Assembly: GCF_030272615.1 (NCBI RefSeq)
Contig: NC_081415.1
Span: 600,119,644 to 600,183,643, forward strand
Source: Cryptomeria japonica
Lineage: Eukaryota; Streptophyta; Pinopsida; Cupressales; Cupressaceae
Direction: 5' to 3'
Length of the DNA stretch: 64,000 nucleotides
This document shows positions 1 to 9,179 of this stretch, in pieces. Under the pieces are notes generated by a model that saw nothing but the letters and a program-made list of their open reading frames with translations, was not told the DNA's origin and did not search any database. A program made the translations under genes and the position numbers. Positions within the stretch are counted from its first letter, which is position 1. The number at the start of each line of letters is the position of its first letter.

Positions 1-884
1 AGGGCCAGGTTTGAAAGTTGAGGATCCATGTGCACAATTTGTACCAATGAAATGGTGACAAGTGTCAACATAGGATTGGGTTGAGAGAAGAGGTTGGAGG
101 CATTAAAGGCCTGAGAAGACCTCATGGTTATCTAAAGGCTAAGGGTCAAGTCTAAGTTAGGATTACCCACTGGATTAAGAGTTAATCCAAGGATAAACCT
201 TTGTGCAAATGATTAAGAGATAATCATGGTCAAAGCATTAATGACCTGATGAGACCCTTGGGTTGGGTAGAGGTTGAGTCAAAACAAATGTTTTAACCAT
301 GTGGGAGGATTTGAATTAACCATTAATGGTTATTGGAGACTTTGGGGATTAAGTGGTTGAAGGTTGGAAGCCTTCAATGGTTTTCAAAGACTTTAGGGTT
401 TTAGTGGTTGAAGGTTGAAAACCTTCAATGGTTATCCAAGACTTTGGGCCATTTGAGAAGTGACCTCCCTTTGCTTAGGGATGTGACAAAGTTTAGAGGA
501 GGGTTAGGTTAATTAGAATCGATTAGAAGATTCTAGAAGGGGTTAGGAAGGGGTTTGGGATTTTGCAAGTGGATGAGGGGATAATAGGATTTAATTGAAT
601 TATTTGATTTTCATTCAATTTGGTTGCAATTTGGAGAAATTAAATAAATATGATTTATTCAATTTAGGATAACTATTTAATTAAATTTGAATTTAATTAA
701 AAGTGGCTAGGGGGATTTAATTGAATAAAATGATTTATTCATTAAATGGTATAGTGAATTTAATCAAGTGATTTACTTAATTAAATAGAAGAATGTGGAT
801 AATTTAATTAAATTGGATTTAATCAAATAGAAAAATGAACATAAAATATTCATTTAGGAATGTGGTCATTTTTATACGTCTACA
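1..884 (-). repeat. 3' LTR of the Tat element (partial)
   Basis: This segment is identical to 17081-17964 except at 99 (G/A), 170 (C/T) and 448 (G/T). It ends in CA at 884, next to a polypurine tract. About 580 bp of the LTR, including the part with the TATA box, lies left of the window. The sequence is AT-rich, with many TTAATTAAAT stretches. Confidence 0.93.
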
Positions 885-899
885 TTTTGCCCCTCTTTG
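885..899 (-). promoter_or_regulatory. Polypurine tract of the Tat element
   Basis: On the minus strand a purine run (AAAGAGGGGCAAAA) directly abuts the TGTA start of the 3' LTR. This is where plus-strand DNA synthesis is primed in LTR elements, and it confirms the minus orientation. Confidence 0.85.
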
Positions 900-1249
900 A
901 AGTGACGTGTGTGCACATGTTAATTCAAAGAAAAATGATTGTTTTTGTGTTTTTATGATCAAATGCAATTTTTGTGTCGCTCTTTTGATTTGCCAGTCGT
1001 GCCCCAGATTTGATGTGATGCCCCAGATTCGATGTTTGATGTGATGCCCCCTCGGGAGATGAATCAATTTTTTTTTGTTTGGAAAATTTTTGATTTAAAT
1101 TGATGACGTTCGTATGATGTGTAGGATTTCATGTGTGTAGTTAGTGTGTAAATTGATTCATCTCCCGATAAATTACAAGTGTTTTGGTATAGGGGAGACC
1201 GCGACCGTATTACAGGCCCAGTTAATTAACCCTAATTGTATTTTCCTCC
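900..1249. other. Promoter-proximal spacer with 19-bp inverted repeat
   Basis: No coding sequence is seen. It holds short direct repeats around GTGATGCCCC (about 985-1050) and a perfect 19-bp inverted repeat, 1052-1070 against 1150-1168, with a 79-bp loop. It lies between the end of the 3' LTR and the TATA box of the plus-strand gene, so it is probably the upstream promoter of that gene and part of the 3' UTR of the minus-strand genomic RNA. Confidence 0.6.
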
Positions 1250-1256
1250 TATAAAA
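1250..1256 (+). promoter_or_regulatory. TATA box of the antisense PMD gene
   Basis: TATAAAA is followed by GGGG, 75 bp before the ATG at 1331. A start site near 1280 would give a leader of about 50 nt. The position supports an independent plus-strand promoter inside the element. Confidence 0.6.
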
Positions 1257-1330
1257 GGGGAAAAGGGCTTGATTTGAATTCATTTGTGCTTGTTGACTTG
1301 GAAGAAAAGAAAATTTGCTCTGGAGAGAAA

Positions 1331-4300
1331 ATGCCTATTCCGTATCATAGACACCGTTTCGAGCGCGTTCGGAGATATCGGAGACCTGCAGCGTATGGAC
1401 CACCAGTAAGTCAACCGTTTTGACCCCCTTTTGATTTTTTATTTTGTCGTTTTTAGCTGTTTTTCGAATTTTAAAGTTCGGACTCATCGTTTTAGCGCGT
1501 CTACGGCGCATATTAGCGCATACGCAATGTGAAGTAGCGCATAGAATCCATTTTAATTGCTGCATCCGAAATGATTGTGATAGCGCATAGCTCGTTTAGG
1601 TTAGCGCGTCTATGTAGAATAGCGCAGGTAATGTGTATAGTAGCGCGTTAGAAGAACAGGATAGCGCGTAGGTATAACCTAGCGCATAGGAAGCATAGAA
1701 GTTCGCATCAAACAGGAGGTTTAGCGCGTAGGCATAACCTAGCGCATAGGGCTGGAAAGGTAGCGCTTAGGCAGAGGGATTTAGCGCGTAGAACTAGTCT
1801 AGCGCATGGAATGAAAAGGAGAGCGCTTAGAGAAGACAGGTTAGCGCGTAGAAATGGTCTAGCGCAAAGGGTAGTTTAGGTAGCGCATTGGAGGAAAAAA
1901 TTAGCGCGTGAACAGGTTCTAGCGCATAGGATAAATTGGATAGCGCATCAGTAGAAAAGGATAGCGCATGGATTGAATCTAGCGCATAAGAGAGATAGGT
2001 TAGCGCGTAGGACAAACAGCTTAGCACGTAGATGGAATCTAGCGCATAAGATAAATAGGTTAGCGCGTAGGACAAACAGCCTAGCGCGTGGGTCTTGTTT
2101 AGCGCATTTCATGTCTGTTTTAGCGCATCCAGGAAAAATTTGTGTTGTGGTCGATCTAAAATGTGGTGTTTTTGCGTGTCTGTCGTGTTTTTGATGCATG
2201 TATCCAATATGAGCATTTGTATAACTTGTTTTGATGTGAATGTTTCCAAGTTATGTATAGATATCAAGCTATTTGTGGGGATCAAAACATGATTTATTTT
2301 GTGTTATCTGTTTTAAGTTCAAAATGCATATGAAAGCCTGAGTTGTTTTACAAGCCGGTATGGGTTGGAAACTTGAGTTGTTTTACAAGTTTTGATATGG
2401 GTGGGAAACTTGAGTTGTTTTACAAGTTTGTGATTGTGGTACTTGAGTTGTTTTACAAGTTTTGATATGGTTGTTGAGAACTTGAGTTGTTTTACAAGTT
2501 GATATGAAATGATAGGTTTTTGAACTTGATGTAGATGAGCAAATTTGTTTCATGTATTTGATGTGAGTTGTATTTTGATATCTTTTTATTGATGTGGAAT
2601 CTGATATTGGATATGTTTTGTTTGTTGACAGGAGTGATTGGGGATCGTACAGTCGAGGGAGAGATTCCCGAGACCATGGACACTGATACCACGTCTGTCA
2701 CAGGCAGACTTAGATATTATTGAGAGGTGTGGATTGACCTCACTTTTGGATATGCCGCGGTTCACTGTGAACCGGGGACTCTTGACAGCACTGGCAGAGA
2801 GGTGGCATAGTGACACGAATACCTTCCATTTTGCTACTGGGGAGATGACCGTGACACCAGAGGACTGTTATCGTATCCTGCGTATTCCTGTGGTAGGGGC
2901 TATATTGCCCTATGAGCAGACAGAGGAGGGCGGCACAGAGGCACTACGCCGGATTTTTCAGGATGAGAGCGTCTGTGGGTATGAGATCCCGTGGCAGGAG
3001 TTCCTGGATCTGGATTATGCACCGCTGCCATCTGTATTGGCAGGATTTATTGGAGGTTTCCTTTGTCCTGATCGCAGGTCAAAGGGATTTTCAGTGGGAT
3101 GGGGGCTGGTTCTGGAGCAGATGGTTACACAGGGCCGGAGATTTGCATGGGGGTCAGCGATGTTGGCCCACCTTTACAGGAGCCTGCACGAGGTAGTATA
3201 CCTCGGATATGGGAGTTTATCAGCAGGGGTGACACTCTTACAGGTATGGTGCTGGGAGCACATTCCAACAGCGAGGCCACTGGCAGACAGGGATAGGCCC
3301 GTGGGGGCAGCTTATGCATATGGTTATAGAGGCCTAGTTGTCCAGCGTAAGCTGGGCAAACTAGAGCACTGGAGGAGGGTTTTTGATGATATAGATACGG
3401 TCATCTGGAGACCGTACACAGGCTGCGAGGTATGGGCCGAGGATGGTATAGAGATGCCTTTTGTGTTTATGACGAGGCATTTGATTGGGAGGACCCCGTT
3501 CGTTATTGAACAGTTTTTGGTTACCCGAGTTTTGAGGCAGTTCGGGAGGCAGCAGGGTGTTCCACAGGGGACGTGCTTATATGCACGGCGGCAGCAGGAT
3601 GTGGCCGATTGGGGGCCGACTATTGACAGTGCCGTTGTGATTGAGGAGTTTACTGGTTTGGCGGGGCAGATCTGGGACTATGCCCCAGAGATACAGGATG
3701 CTGGTATGACTGACGAGTTCGCTCGTTTATTTGCTGCTCGGGCTGTGGCTAGGATCTCAGATCCAGAGGAGATGAGACCGGTTTTTGATTCAGATGGAGA
3801 GGAGGGAGACGGGGGAGATGAGGGGGATGATGGGGATGATGGGGGTGATGGAGGGAGGAGGAGAGGGAGAGGTGTGCAGAGGGCGGTGCGACAGGGTCGG
3901 ATTGATAGAGGGAGGGGAGGATTGGCTATTGGAGTCGGGAGAGAGGGCAGAGTCATAGAGGTACTAGCGGCAGTAGGAGGAGAGGAGGAGGTGGGGAGGC
4001 CAGTACAGAGGAGGAGGATAGATATTCTTCCACCTCCCATACCCAGGACAGGCCGAGTGGGGGGAGTGGCGCCAGCACAGGTACCGTTACGGGTTCGAGT
4101 GCCGGGACACATAGAGGACGCCCAGATCCGGACGCTTCAGATCACTGTGCAGCAGCTGCAGGCACAGATTTTGACGTATCAGAGACAGATCTCTCAGTTG
4201 ATCACTGAGAGAGATACCGAGATGGAGCGGCGGGGGCGAGCAGAGGAGGCCTTGGCGACCGTTCAGAGAGCTGCGGCGGGTGGTCCCTTGAGAGACACCC

Positions 4301-4542
4301 TAAGAGAGCTGACACGGAGTGTGCAGGAGGCTGCATATTACAGGCAGCACTATGAGGAGGCGGTTCCCAGAGAGCGGCGTGTAGAGAGCTTTGCGCAGTC
4401 GAGATCGAGTCGATCTCGAACTGCCGGGACACGATCGGAGAGCCGTGGAGTGACAGGGCCAGCGGGACAGGACCCCCCTGCCGATCCGGGAGCAGGTGCC
4501 TCAGGGGCTAGACCATCTCCATCAGGGGATAGTCATACTTGA
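1331..4542 (+). CDS. Plant mobile domain (PMD) protein, antisense gene of the Tat element, two-exon model
   Basis: The long open frame (2638-4542) has no stop for 634 codons. Residues of that frame match the PMD family: RW..DTNTFHF..GEMTVTPEDCYRIL.IPVVG near residues 54-82, LLQVWCWEHI near 200, WRPYTGCEVW near 256 and RQFGRQQGVP near 305. An acidic Asp/Gly/Glu stretch (about 382-402), Arg-rich segments, a probable coiled coil (about 490-545) and an RS-rich tail follow. The frame has no ATG near its start. I propose exon 1 at 1331-1405 (25 codons from an ATG behind the TATA box), donor GTAAGT at 1406, and acceptor AG at 2651-2652. Both junctions are phase 0. A stronger-looking acceptor at 2631 would hit TGA at once. 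PMD proteins occur both as host nuclear silencing factors (MAIN/MAIL type) and in transposons. It is convergent with gag-pol. The domain is solid; the splice model is inference. Confidence 0.75.
1494..2126 (+). repeat. AGCGC motif array, 60-bp register (21+21+18)
   Basis: The motif (T)AGCGC(G/A)T recurs about 28 times. From 1582 to 2122 motif starts fall at 1582, 1603, 1621, 1642, 1663, 1681 and onward, repeating every 60 bp as 21+21+18 with no slippage; only 1702 and 2023 are degenerate. The spacers differ widely between units, so spacing is conserved better than sequence. Confidence 0.9.
2334..2500 (+). repeat. Five short hairpin repeats in the PMD intron
   Basis: Copies near 2334, 2369, 2406, 2441 and 2478 share AACTTG-AGTTGTTTTA-CAAGTT, a 6-7 bp stem with a 10-nt loop. 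In the first copy one A-T pair is replaced by G-C, although it also has one C-A mismatch. Spacing is 34-37 bp. Confidence 0.75.
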
Positions 4543-5879
4543 GAGACATGGTCTCTATTGTATTTTGAGCAGTGTATTCTTTGGACTGGACACGGTTGTG
4601 ACACATTTTGTAGTTTTTGATCATTTTGAGAGATATATATATAGAGCACCATTTTTGACCGATGTGATGTGTTTATGGATGGATGTTGTATGTGTGCGTC
4701 TTCCTTTTTACATGATGATGAAATGCTTATATATGATGTAATGTATGATGTAGAATGTGTGTTTTTATATGTTATGAGACGTATCTTAAAAATGAGATGG
4801 ATGATGTTAACATGCTGCTTTATGTAAGATGATGTGTAATGATGTAATAATGATAGATGTGAAAATAATGAGATGCAACTTTTTATAAAATGAGATGCAA
4901 CTAATTGTGAAATGATATGCAACTTAATGTAAAATGATATGCAACTAATTGTGTTTGGATCATCTCTCATTCTGTATTTGCCATCCGATATAACCATTTA
5001 TTTGCTTTCTTTGTAAATATCATCATTGAGCATTGATTTGTTTAGGATATGTTGAAAATTTATACAAGCATAATGGTATAATTGAACCATAATGACCTGA
5101 GTAAAATTTACATGTTTTTTAATTTTGCAAGATAGCACAAGCGCCAAAGTATAATTGAACCAGGACGACCTGAGTGCGTATTGCGTAAACATACAAGAGT
5201 AGATCATTTATAATGCGTGAAATGGGATCAAGCCTTCAGTAATATGAATCACGTCTCGAGGCAAATATTCATACAATACAAGTGATCGCCTCCCAAATAG
5301 AAGACTAAGAAAATGTTGGAAGTTTTCCATGATCTCTGGCTGTGAAGCTTTTGATGAGATAAGGAAAAGATTCCAATTTATTAAAAAGTTCAAAATGCAA
5401 AATAATCAAGACCTTAATACGATAATGCAACATTGAGTACTTCAGAAAATCATCCATCCTTAAGTTTCTGGTGTATGGTCGTGTTAGGTTGTTTGTGATG
5501 TAGTGTAGTTGTGTTTGTTGGATGTCATATGTCTGAGTGTGGCAATAGTTGGTATGTCTTGAATGTTTGCAAGTTTTTGAACAGTCTAATGTCCCTAGAT
5601 GAGCGTTTCTGCTGGATATGAGTATGTACAGTGATTTCCAAGCCATGGTAAAATATGGTAGATGAATAACCCAGGATAGTGACTACGCTAGGTATGTCCT
5701 GGAGAGATATATGCTAAGTGTCGGGCGATGGCCGAGAGTGTTTTGATGGATAAAATGGCATGGATATAGAGAAAGGAACCGGCCTTTCACAAAGGCGCCT
5801 GTTTACCAGGTTTTCACCATTTGTTTTTATTGTACTTTGTACTTTGTTTGTTTTGGCGTTTTCCGTGCACTAGGCTACT
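4543..5879. other. Intergenic region between convergent PMD and pol
   Basis: No supported gene. It should hold the 3' UTR of the PMD mRNA and the start of the 3' UTR of the gag-pol RNA. At 4871-4953 there is a 22-bp tandem repeat, ATGCAACT recurring at 4873, 4895, 4917 and 4939. The rest is AT-rich with no recognisable domain on either strand. Confidence 0.6.
4871..4953. repeat. 22-bp tandem repeat, four copies
   Basis: ATGCAACT recurs at 4873, 4895, 4917 and 4939, with AATG preceding the later copies. It lies shortly downstream of the PMD stop codon. Confidence 0.8.
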
Positions 5880-7994
5880 TTAAGTATAGTACCTTTTTAG
5901 ATGAATGCTATTAGTTGGATCATCAAGCACATCTCCTTCAGAATTTGTTAGTTGATAAGCACCTGATCCATAGACTGAAATGATGACATAGGGACCCAAC
6001 CAGTTAGGTTCAAATTTCCCTTTCTTTTCTCTATCTTGCTGGTTTCTTGGATTTTCTTTTAAGACTAGATCACCAACTTTGAAGTTACGAGGAATAACCT
6101 TATGATTGTAGCTCCGGCACATGCGTTGTTGATATGCTTTGAGATGAGTATAAGCATGTTGGCGTCTTTCATCTAATAGTTCCAATTCTTGCAGTCGATT
6201 TACCCGATACTCTTCATCTGGAATCAAGCCTTTCAAAGAGACTCTAAGAGATGGAATTTCTACCTCCAAGGGTAAAATAGCTTCTGATCCATATACCAAG
6301 GAATATGGTGTTGCCCCTGTAGGTGTGCGGATGCTAGTCCTGTAGGCCCAAAGGGCTGGATTGAGTTGTATATGCCAATCTTTGCCTGCATCATTCACTG
6401 TTTTCTTAAGGATTTTTAGGATCGTTTTGTTAGATGCTTCTGCCTGACCATTTCCTTGTGGATAGTATGGTGTAGAAAATCGATGCTGGATTTTGAATTT
6501 TTCACATAGTTCCTGCACATCTTGGTTTTTGAAAGGTCGTCCATTATCTGTGACAATTGAACTTGGAATACCATATCTGCAGATTAGATAATTTAAGATA
6601 AAAGAAGCAATTTGTTTCCCAGTTACTGTGGTCATGGGAACTGCTTCAATCCATTTGGTAAAGTATTCTGTGGCAGTTATAATGAACTTGTGTCCATTTG
6701 AAGATGAAGGATGTATTTTGCCTACCAAATCTAATCCCCACTGACAAAAGGGCCAAGATGTGGTAAATGGTTGCAGTTCCTGTGCTGGTGCATGTATCAG
6801 ATTGCCATGGATTTGGCATTTAGGACATTTCTTGGCGAAATGATATGAGTCTTTTTCCATGGTAGGCCAGTAGTATCCCATTCGTAGAAGCTTTTTAGCA
6901 AGAGTAGTGCCACTCGAATGTGTACCACAAATACCTTCGTGAAGCTCGTGTAAAGCCGAATCAGAATCATTACGATCAAGACAACGAAGAAGAGTACCAT
7001 CTAGACCTCGACGATATAAGGTATCAGCGGTAAGGGTGTAACGGGCAGCTTGTCGGATAAAGTTACGTTTTTGGTTGCGGGATTGGTCAATGGGTAATAT
7101 ATTATGCTTGAGGTAGTCATATATTGGTCCATATAATGGAGAATCTGAACCGGTTAAGGCATATATAACATGAGATTCAGAATGGTCATAGGCGGGAGAG
7201 AACAGTTGCTCTACCAGGAACTCATAACGACTCTGTTGTTCTGGAATTTGTAGTAATGAAGCGATCGTAGCCATTGCATCGGCTACTTTGTTATTTAACC
7301 TTGGTATTTGCTCAAAAGTGATGTGCACAAAATACTGTTTGAAATCATCCACCATCCGTTTGTAGGGTAGTAGCTTATCATCCTTTGTCTGATAGTTGTT
7401 GTTGATTTGATTGATGACCAATTGTGAGTCTCCATAGACTTTTAATTCTGTGATCTTCCATTCGACGGCCATTTTGATGCCTATGACCAATGCTTCATAT
7501 TCAGCCATATTATTTGTACATGGAAACATAAGCCTGTATGATCTTGGCATAGTGTGTCTTTCAGGGGTGATGAATAGAATGCCGGCCCCTGAACCATGTT
7601 GGGTATAGGACCCATCAAAGTATAGGATCCATTGTTTGGAGGAAAGAGTAAAAACGTCCCTGTCTGGAAATTCAATGTCCATGGTTTGTTTTCCGGGTAG
7701 CGGCGCTTCAGCCAACTGATCTGCAATTGCTTGTCCTTTGATGGCTCGTCTTTCTGTGTAGTGGATGTCAAATTCACTGAGAATCATAATCCATTTAGCC
7801 AATCGGGCTGTGAGAGCTGCCTTGCTGAGTAAATACTTGAGAGGATCAATTTTGGCTACTAGCTTGATAGTGTGTGCTAGCATATAATGTCGGAACTTTT
7901 GAGATGCAAAAACAACTGTTAGGCAAGCCTTTTCAATGAATGTATAATTGAGCTCATATCCATTCAATGTTCTACTGATATAATATATGGCGTG
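5880..7994 (-). CDS. Pol, second part: RNaseH, extra RNaseH and integrase
   Basis: This open segment continues the RT frame after the TAA at 7995-7997. It starts with the end of the connection/RNaseH region (NGYELNYTFIEKACL, FRHYML, KIDPLKYLL). A second RNaseH I-like domain follows (FDGSYTQHGSGAG, MAEYEAL, GDSQLVINQ, ADAMA). The integrase has an HHCC zinc site (H..GTHSSG to CPKC) and the catalytic D, D, E in GLDLVG, VTDNGRPF and QGNGQAEA. The C-terminal part has VLKENP and LGPYVI, with no chromodomain. The double RNaseH is a hallmark of the Tat lineage. The reading frame is open for about 700 codons. It lies downstream of a nonsense codon and depends on read-through or is dead. Confidence 0.9.
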   Translation of the reverse strand, partial: HAIYYISRTLNGYELNYTFIEKACLTVVFASQKFRHYMLAHTIKLVAKIDPLKYLLSKAALTARLAKWIMILSEFDIHYTERRAIKGQAIADQLAEAPLPGKQTMDIEFPDRDVFTLSSKQWILYFDGSYTQHGSGAGILFITPERHTMPRSYRLMFPCTNNMAEYEALVIGIKMAVEWKITELKVYGDSQLVINQINNNYQTKDDKLLPYKRMVDDFKQYFVHITFEQIPRLNNKVADAMATIASLLQIPEQQSRYEFLVEQLFSPAYDHSESHVIYALTGSDSPLYGPIYDYLKHNILPIDQSRNQKRNFIRQAARYTLTADTLYRRGLDGTLLRCLDRNDSDSALHELHEGICGTHSSGTTLAKKLLRMGYYWPTMEKDSYHFAKKCPKCQIHGNLIHAPAQELQPFTTSWPFCQWGLDLVGKIHPSSSNGHKFIITATEYFTKWIEAVPMTTVTGKQIASFILNYLICRYGIPSSIVTDNGRPFKNQDVQELCEKFKIQHRFSTPYYPQGNGQAEASNKTILKILKKTVNDAGKDWHIQLNPALWAYRTSIRTPTGATPYSLVYGSEAILPLEVEIPSLRVSLKGLIPDEEYRVNRLQELELLDERRQHAYTHLKAYQQRMCRSYNHKVIPRNFKVGDLVLKENPRNQQDREKKGKFEPNWLGPYVIISVYGSGAYQLTNSEGDVLDDPTNSIHLKRYYT

Positions 7995-9179
7995 TTATTT
8001 TCCTTGTTGATCTTCTTGTGCCAATAATGCCCCCAGTGAAACATCTGTCGTTGATATATACAATATAAGAGGCTTTCCTGCAATTGGTGGTACTAGAACT
8101 GGTGGATTCATCAGGTACTGTTTGATTTGGTAAAAGGATTCTGCACATTTAGTCTCCCATTTGAATGGCACATTTTTGTGTAACAAGTGGTTAAATGGCA
8201 GACTTTTATCTGCTAATTGAGCGATGAATCGTCTGATTGATTGAAGTCGTCCTTGGAGAGATCGAAGTTGACTGATATTCTTTGGTGGTGGCATATCCAT
8301 GATGGCTTGTACCTTTGCTGGATCCACTTCAATACCTTTAGCTGAGACGATGTAACCTAGTAACTTGCCTGATGTAACCCCGAAGACACATTTCTTAGGG
8401 TTGAGTCGGACTTTGAATTTCTGCAATCGATCAAAGATCTTTGTTAGGATGCCAAGGTGTTCAGTTCTGGTGAAGGATTTGGCTAGCAAATCATCCACAT
8501 AGTCTTCCATAAACGTGTGCATCATATCATGGAATATGGTTGTCATTGCTCTTTGGTAAGTGGCTCCGGCATTCTTTAAGCCAAAAGGCATTACATTCCA
8601 ACAGTATGTTCCCCAAGGACAGGTGAATGCTGTTTTGTCTTGATCTTCAGGAGCTATTTTGATTTGATTATAGCCTGAGAAACCATCCATTAATGAGAGC
8701 ATTGCATGGCCTGCTGTGAGATCTACAATTATATCAATACTTGGTAGAGGAAAGTCATCCTTTGGGCAAGCTTTATTGACATCTCTGAAGTCGGTGCATA
8801 TTCTGATACTACCATCTGGTTTTGAGACTGGAACAATGTTAGAAATCCATTCTGCATAGTCAATAGGTCGGATGAATCCGACATCTAATAATTTCTTTAA
8901 TTCTGTTTTGACCATGAGTGCTATCTGTGGATTCATCTTTCGTAGTTTCTGCTTGACTGGCTTGACCCCTGCAGAGATGGACAAGTGATGCATGATTAAG
9001 TGTGGATCCACCCCAGGCATATCAGCATATGACCAGGCAAAGTTAATTTGCTGTCCTTTAAAGAAGATGATGAATGCCAATCTTTCCTCTTCGGTCAGAG
9101 ATTCTGCAAGGTGAATGTTTCTGACGGCTTCAGGGGTACCAATGTTGATTGATTGAGTGGGCTCAATCAATATGGGTGA
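7995..9179 (-). CDS. Pol, first part: reverse transcriptase
   Basis: Same frame as gag-protease, separated from it by one TGA (9180-9182). RT motifs are in order: a KPVKQKLRKM region, SIRICTDFRDVNKACPKD, SLMDGFSGYNQI, FTCPWGTYCWNVMPFGLKNAGATYQR and the catalytic YVDD in EDYVDDLL, then KCVFG...LGYIVS and the thumb. It makes cDNA from the element RNA in virus-like particles. It ends at TAA 7995-7997 inside a stretch where the family continues without a break (DQQGK, then HAIYYISRTLN), so this stop looks like a point mutation, probably of a Glu or Gln codon. No frameshift is needed. Confidence 0.9.
   Translation of the reverse strand, partial: SPILIEPTQSINIGTPEAVRNIHLAESLTEEERLAFIIFFKGQQINFAWSYADMPGVDPHLIMHHLSISAGVKPVKQKLRKMNPQIALMVKTELKKLLDVGFIRPIDYAEWISNIVPVSKPDGSIRICTDFRDVNKACPKDDFPLPSIDIIVDLTAGHAMLSLMDGFSGYNQIKIAPEDQDKTAFTCPWGTYCWNVMPFGLKNAGATYQRAMTTIFHDMMHTFMEDYVDDLLAKSFTRTEHLGILTKIFDRLQKFKVRLNPKKCVFGVTSGKLLGYIVSAKGIEVDPAKVQAIMDMPPPKNISQLRSLQGRLQSIRRFIAQLADKSLPFNHLLHKNVPFKWETKCAESFYQIKQYLMNPPVLVPPIAGKPLILYISTTDVSLGALLAQEDQQGK

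Larger units (their letters stand above)
1406..2652 (+). other. Predicted intron of the PMD gene
   Basis: It starts with the strong donor GTAAGT and ends with a T-rich tract and two candidate acceptors (AG at 2630-2631 and at 2651-2652). It contains the AGCGC array and five hairpin repeats. No protein-like frame is seen; short open frames here only reflect repeats spaced in multiples of three. Confidence 0.5.

Noticed and set aside
1494-2126. CRISPR-like array of short repeats and variable spacers
   Set aside because: The repeat is only 6-8 bases, the spacing is 21 or 18 bp, no cas gene is present, and the context is a plant retrotransposon.
1827-2199. Open frames encoding repeated peptides (SYALTYL type on minus, LARRTNS type on plus)
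   Set aside because: They follow automatically from motif spacing in multiples of three. They exist on both strands and are bounded by stops with no start context.
3678-4112. Minus-strand 144-codon frame, Pro/Ser-rich
   Set aside because: Shadow of the Asp/Gly-rich PMD C-terminal region.
4533-4997. Minus-strand 154-codon frame downstream of the PMD gene
   Set aside because: Low-complexity Ser/His/Ile composition over AT-rich repeats; no family features.
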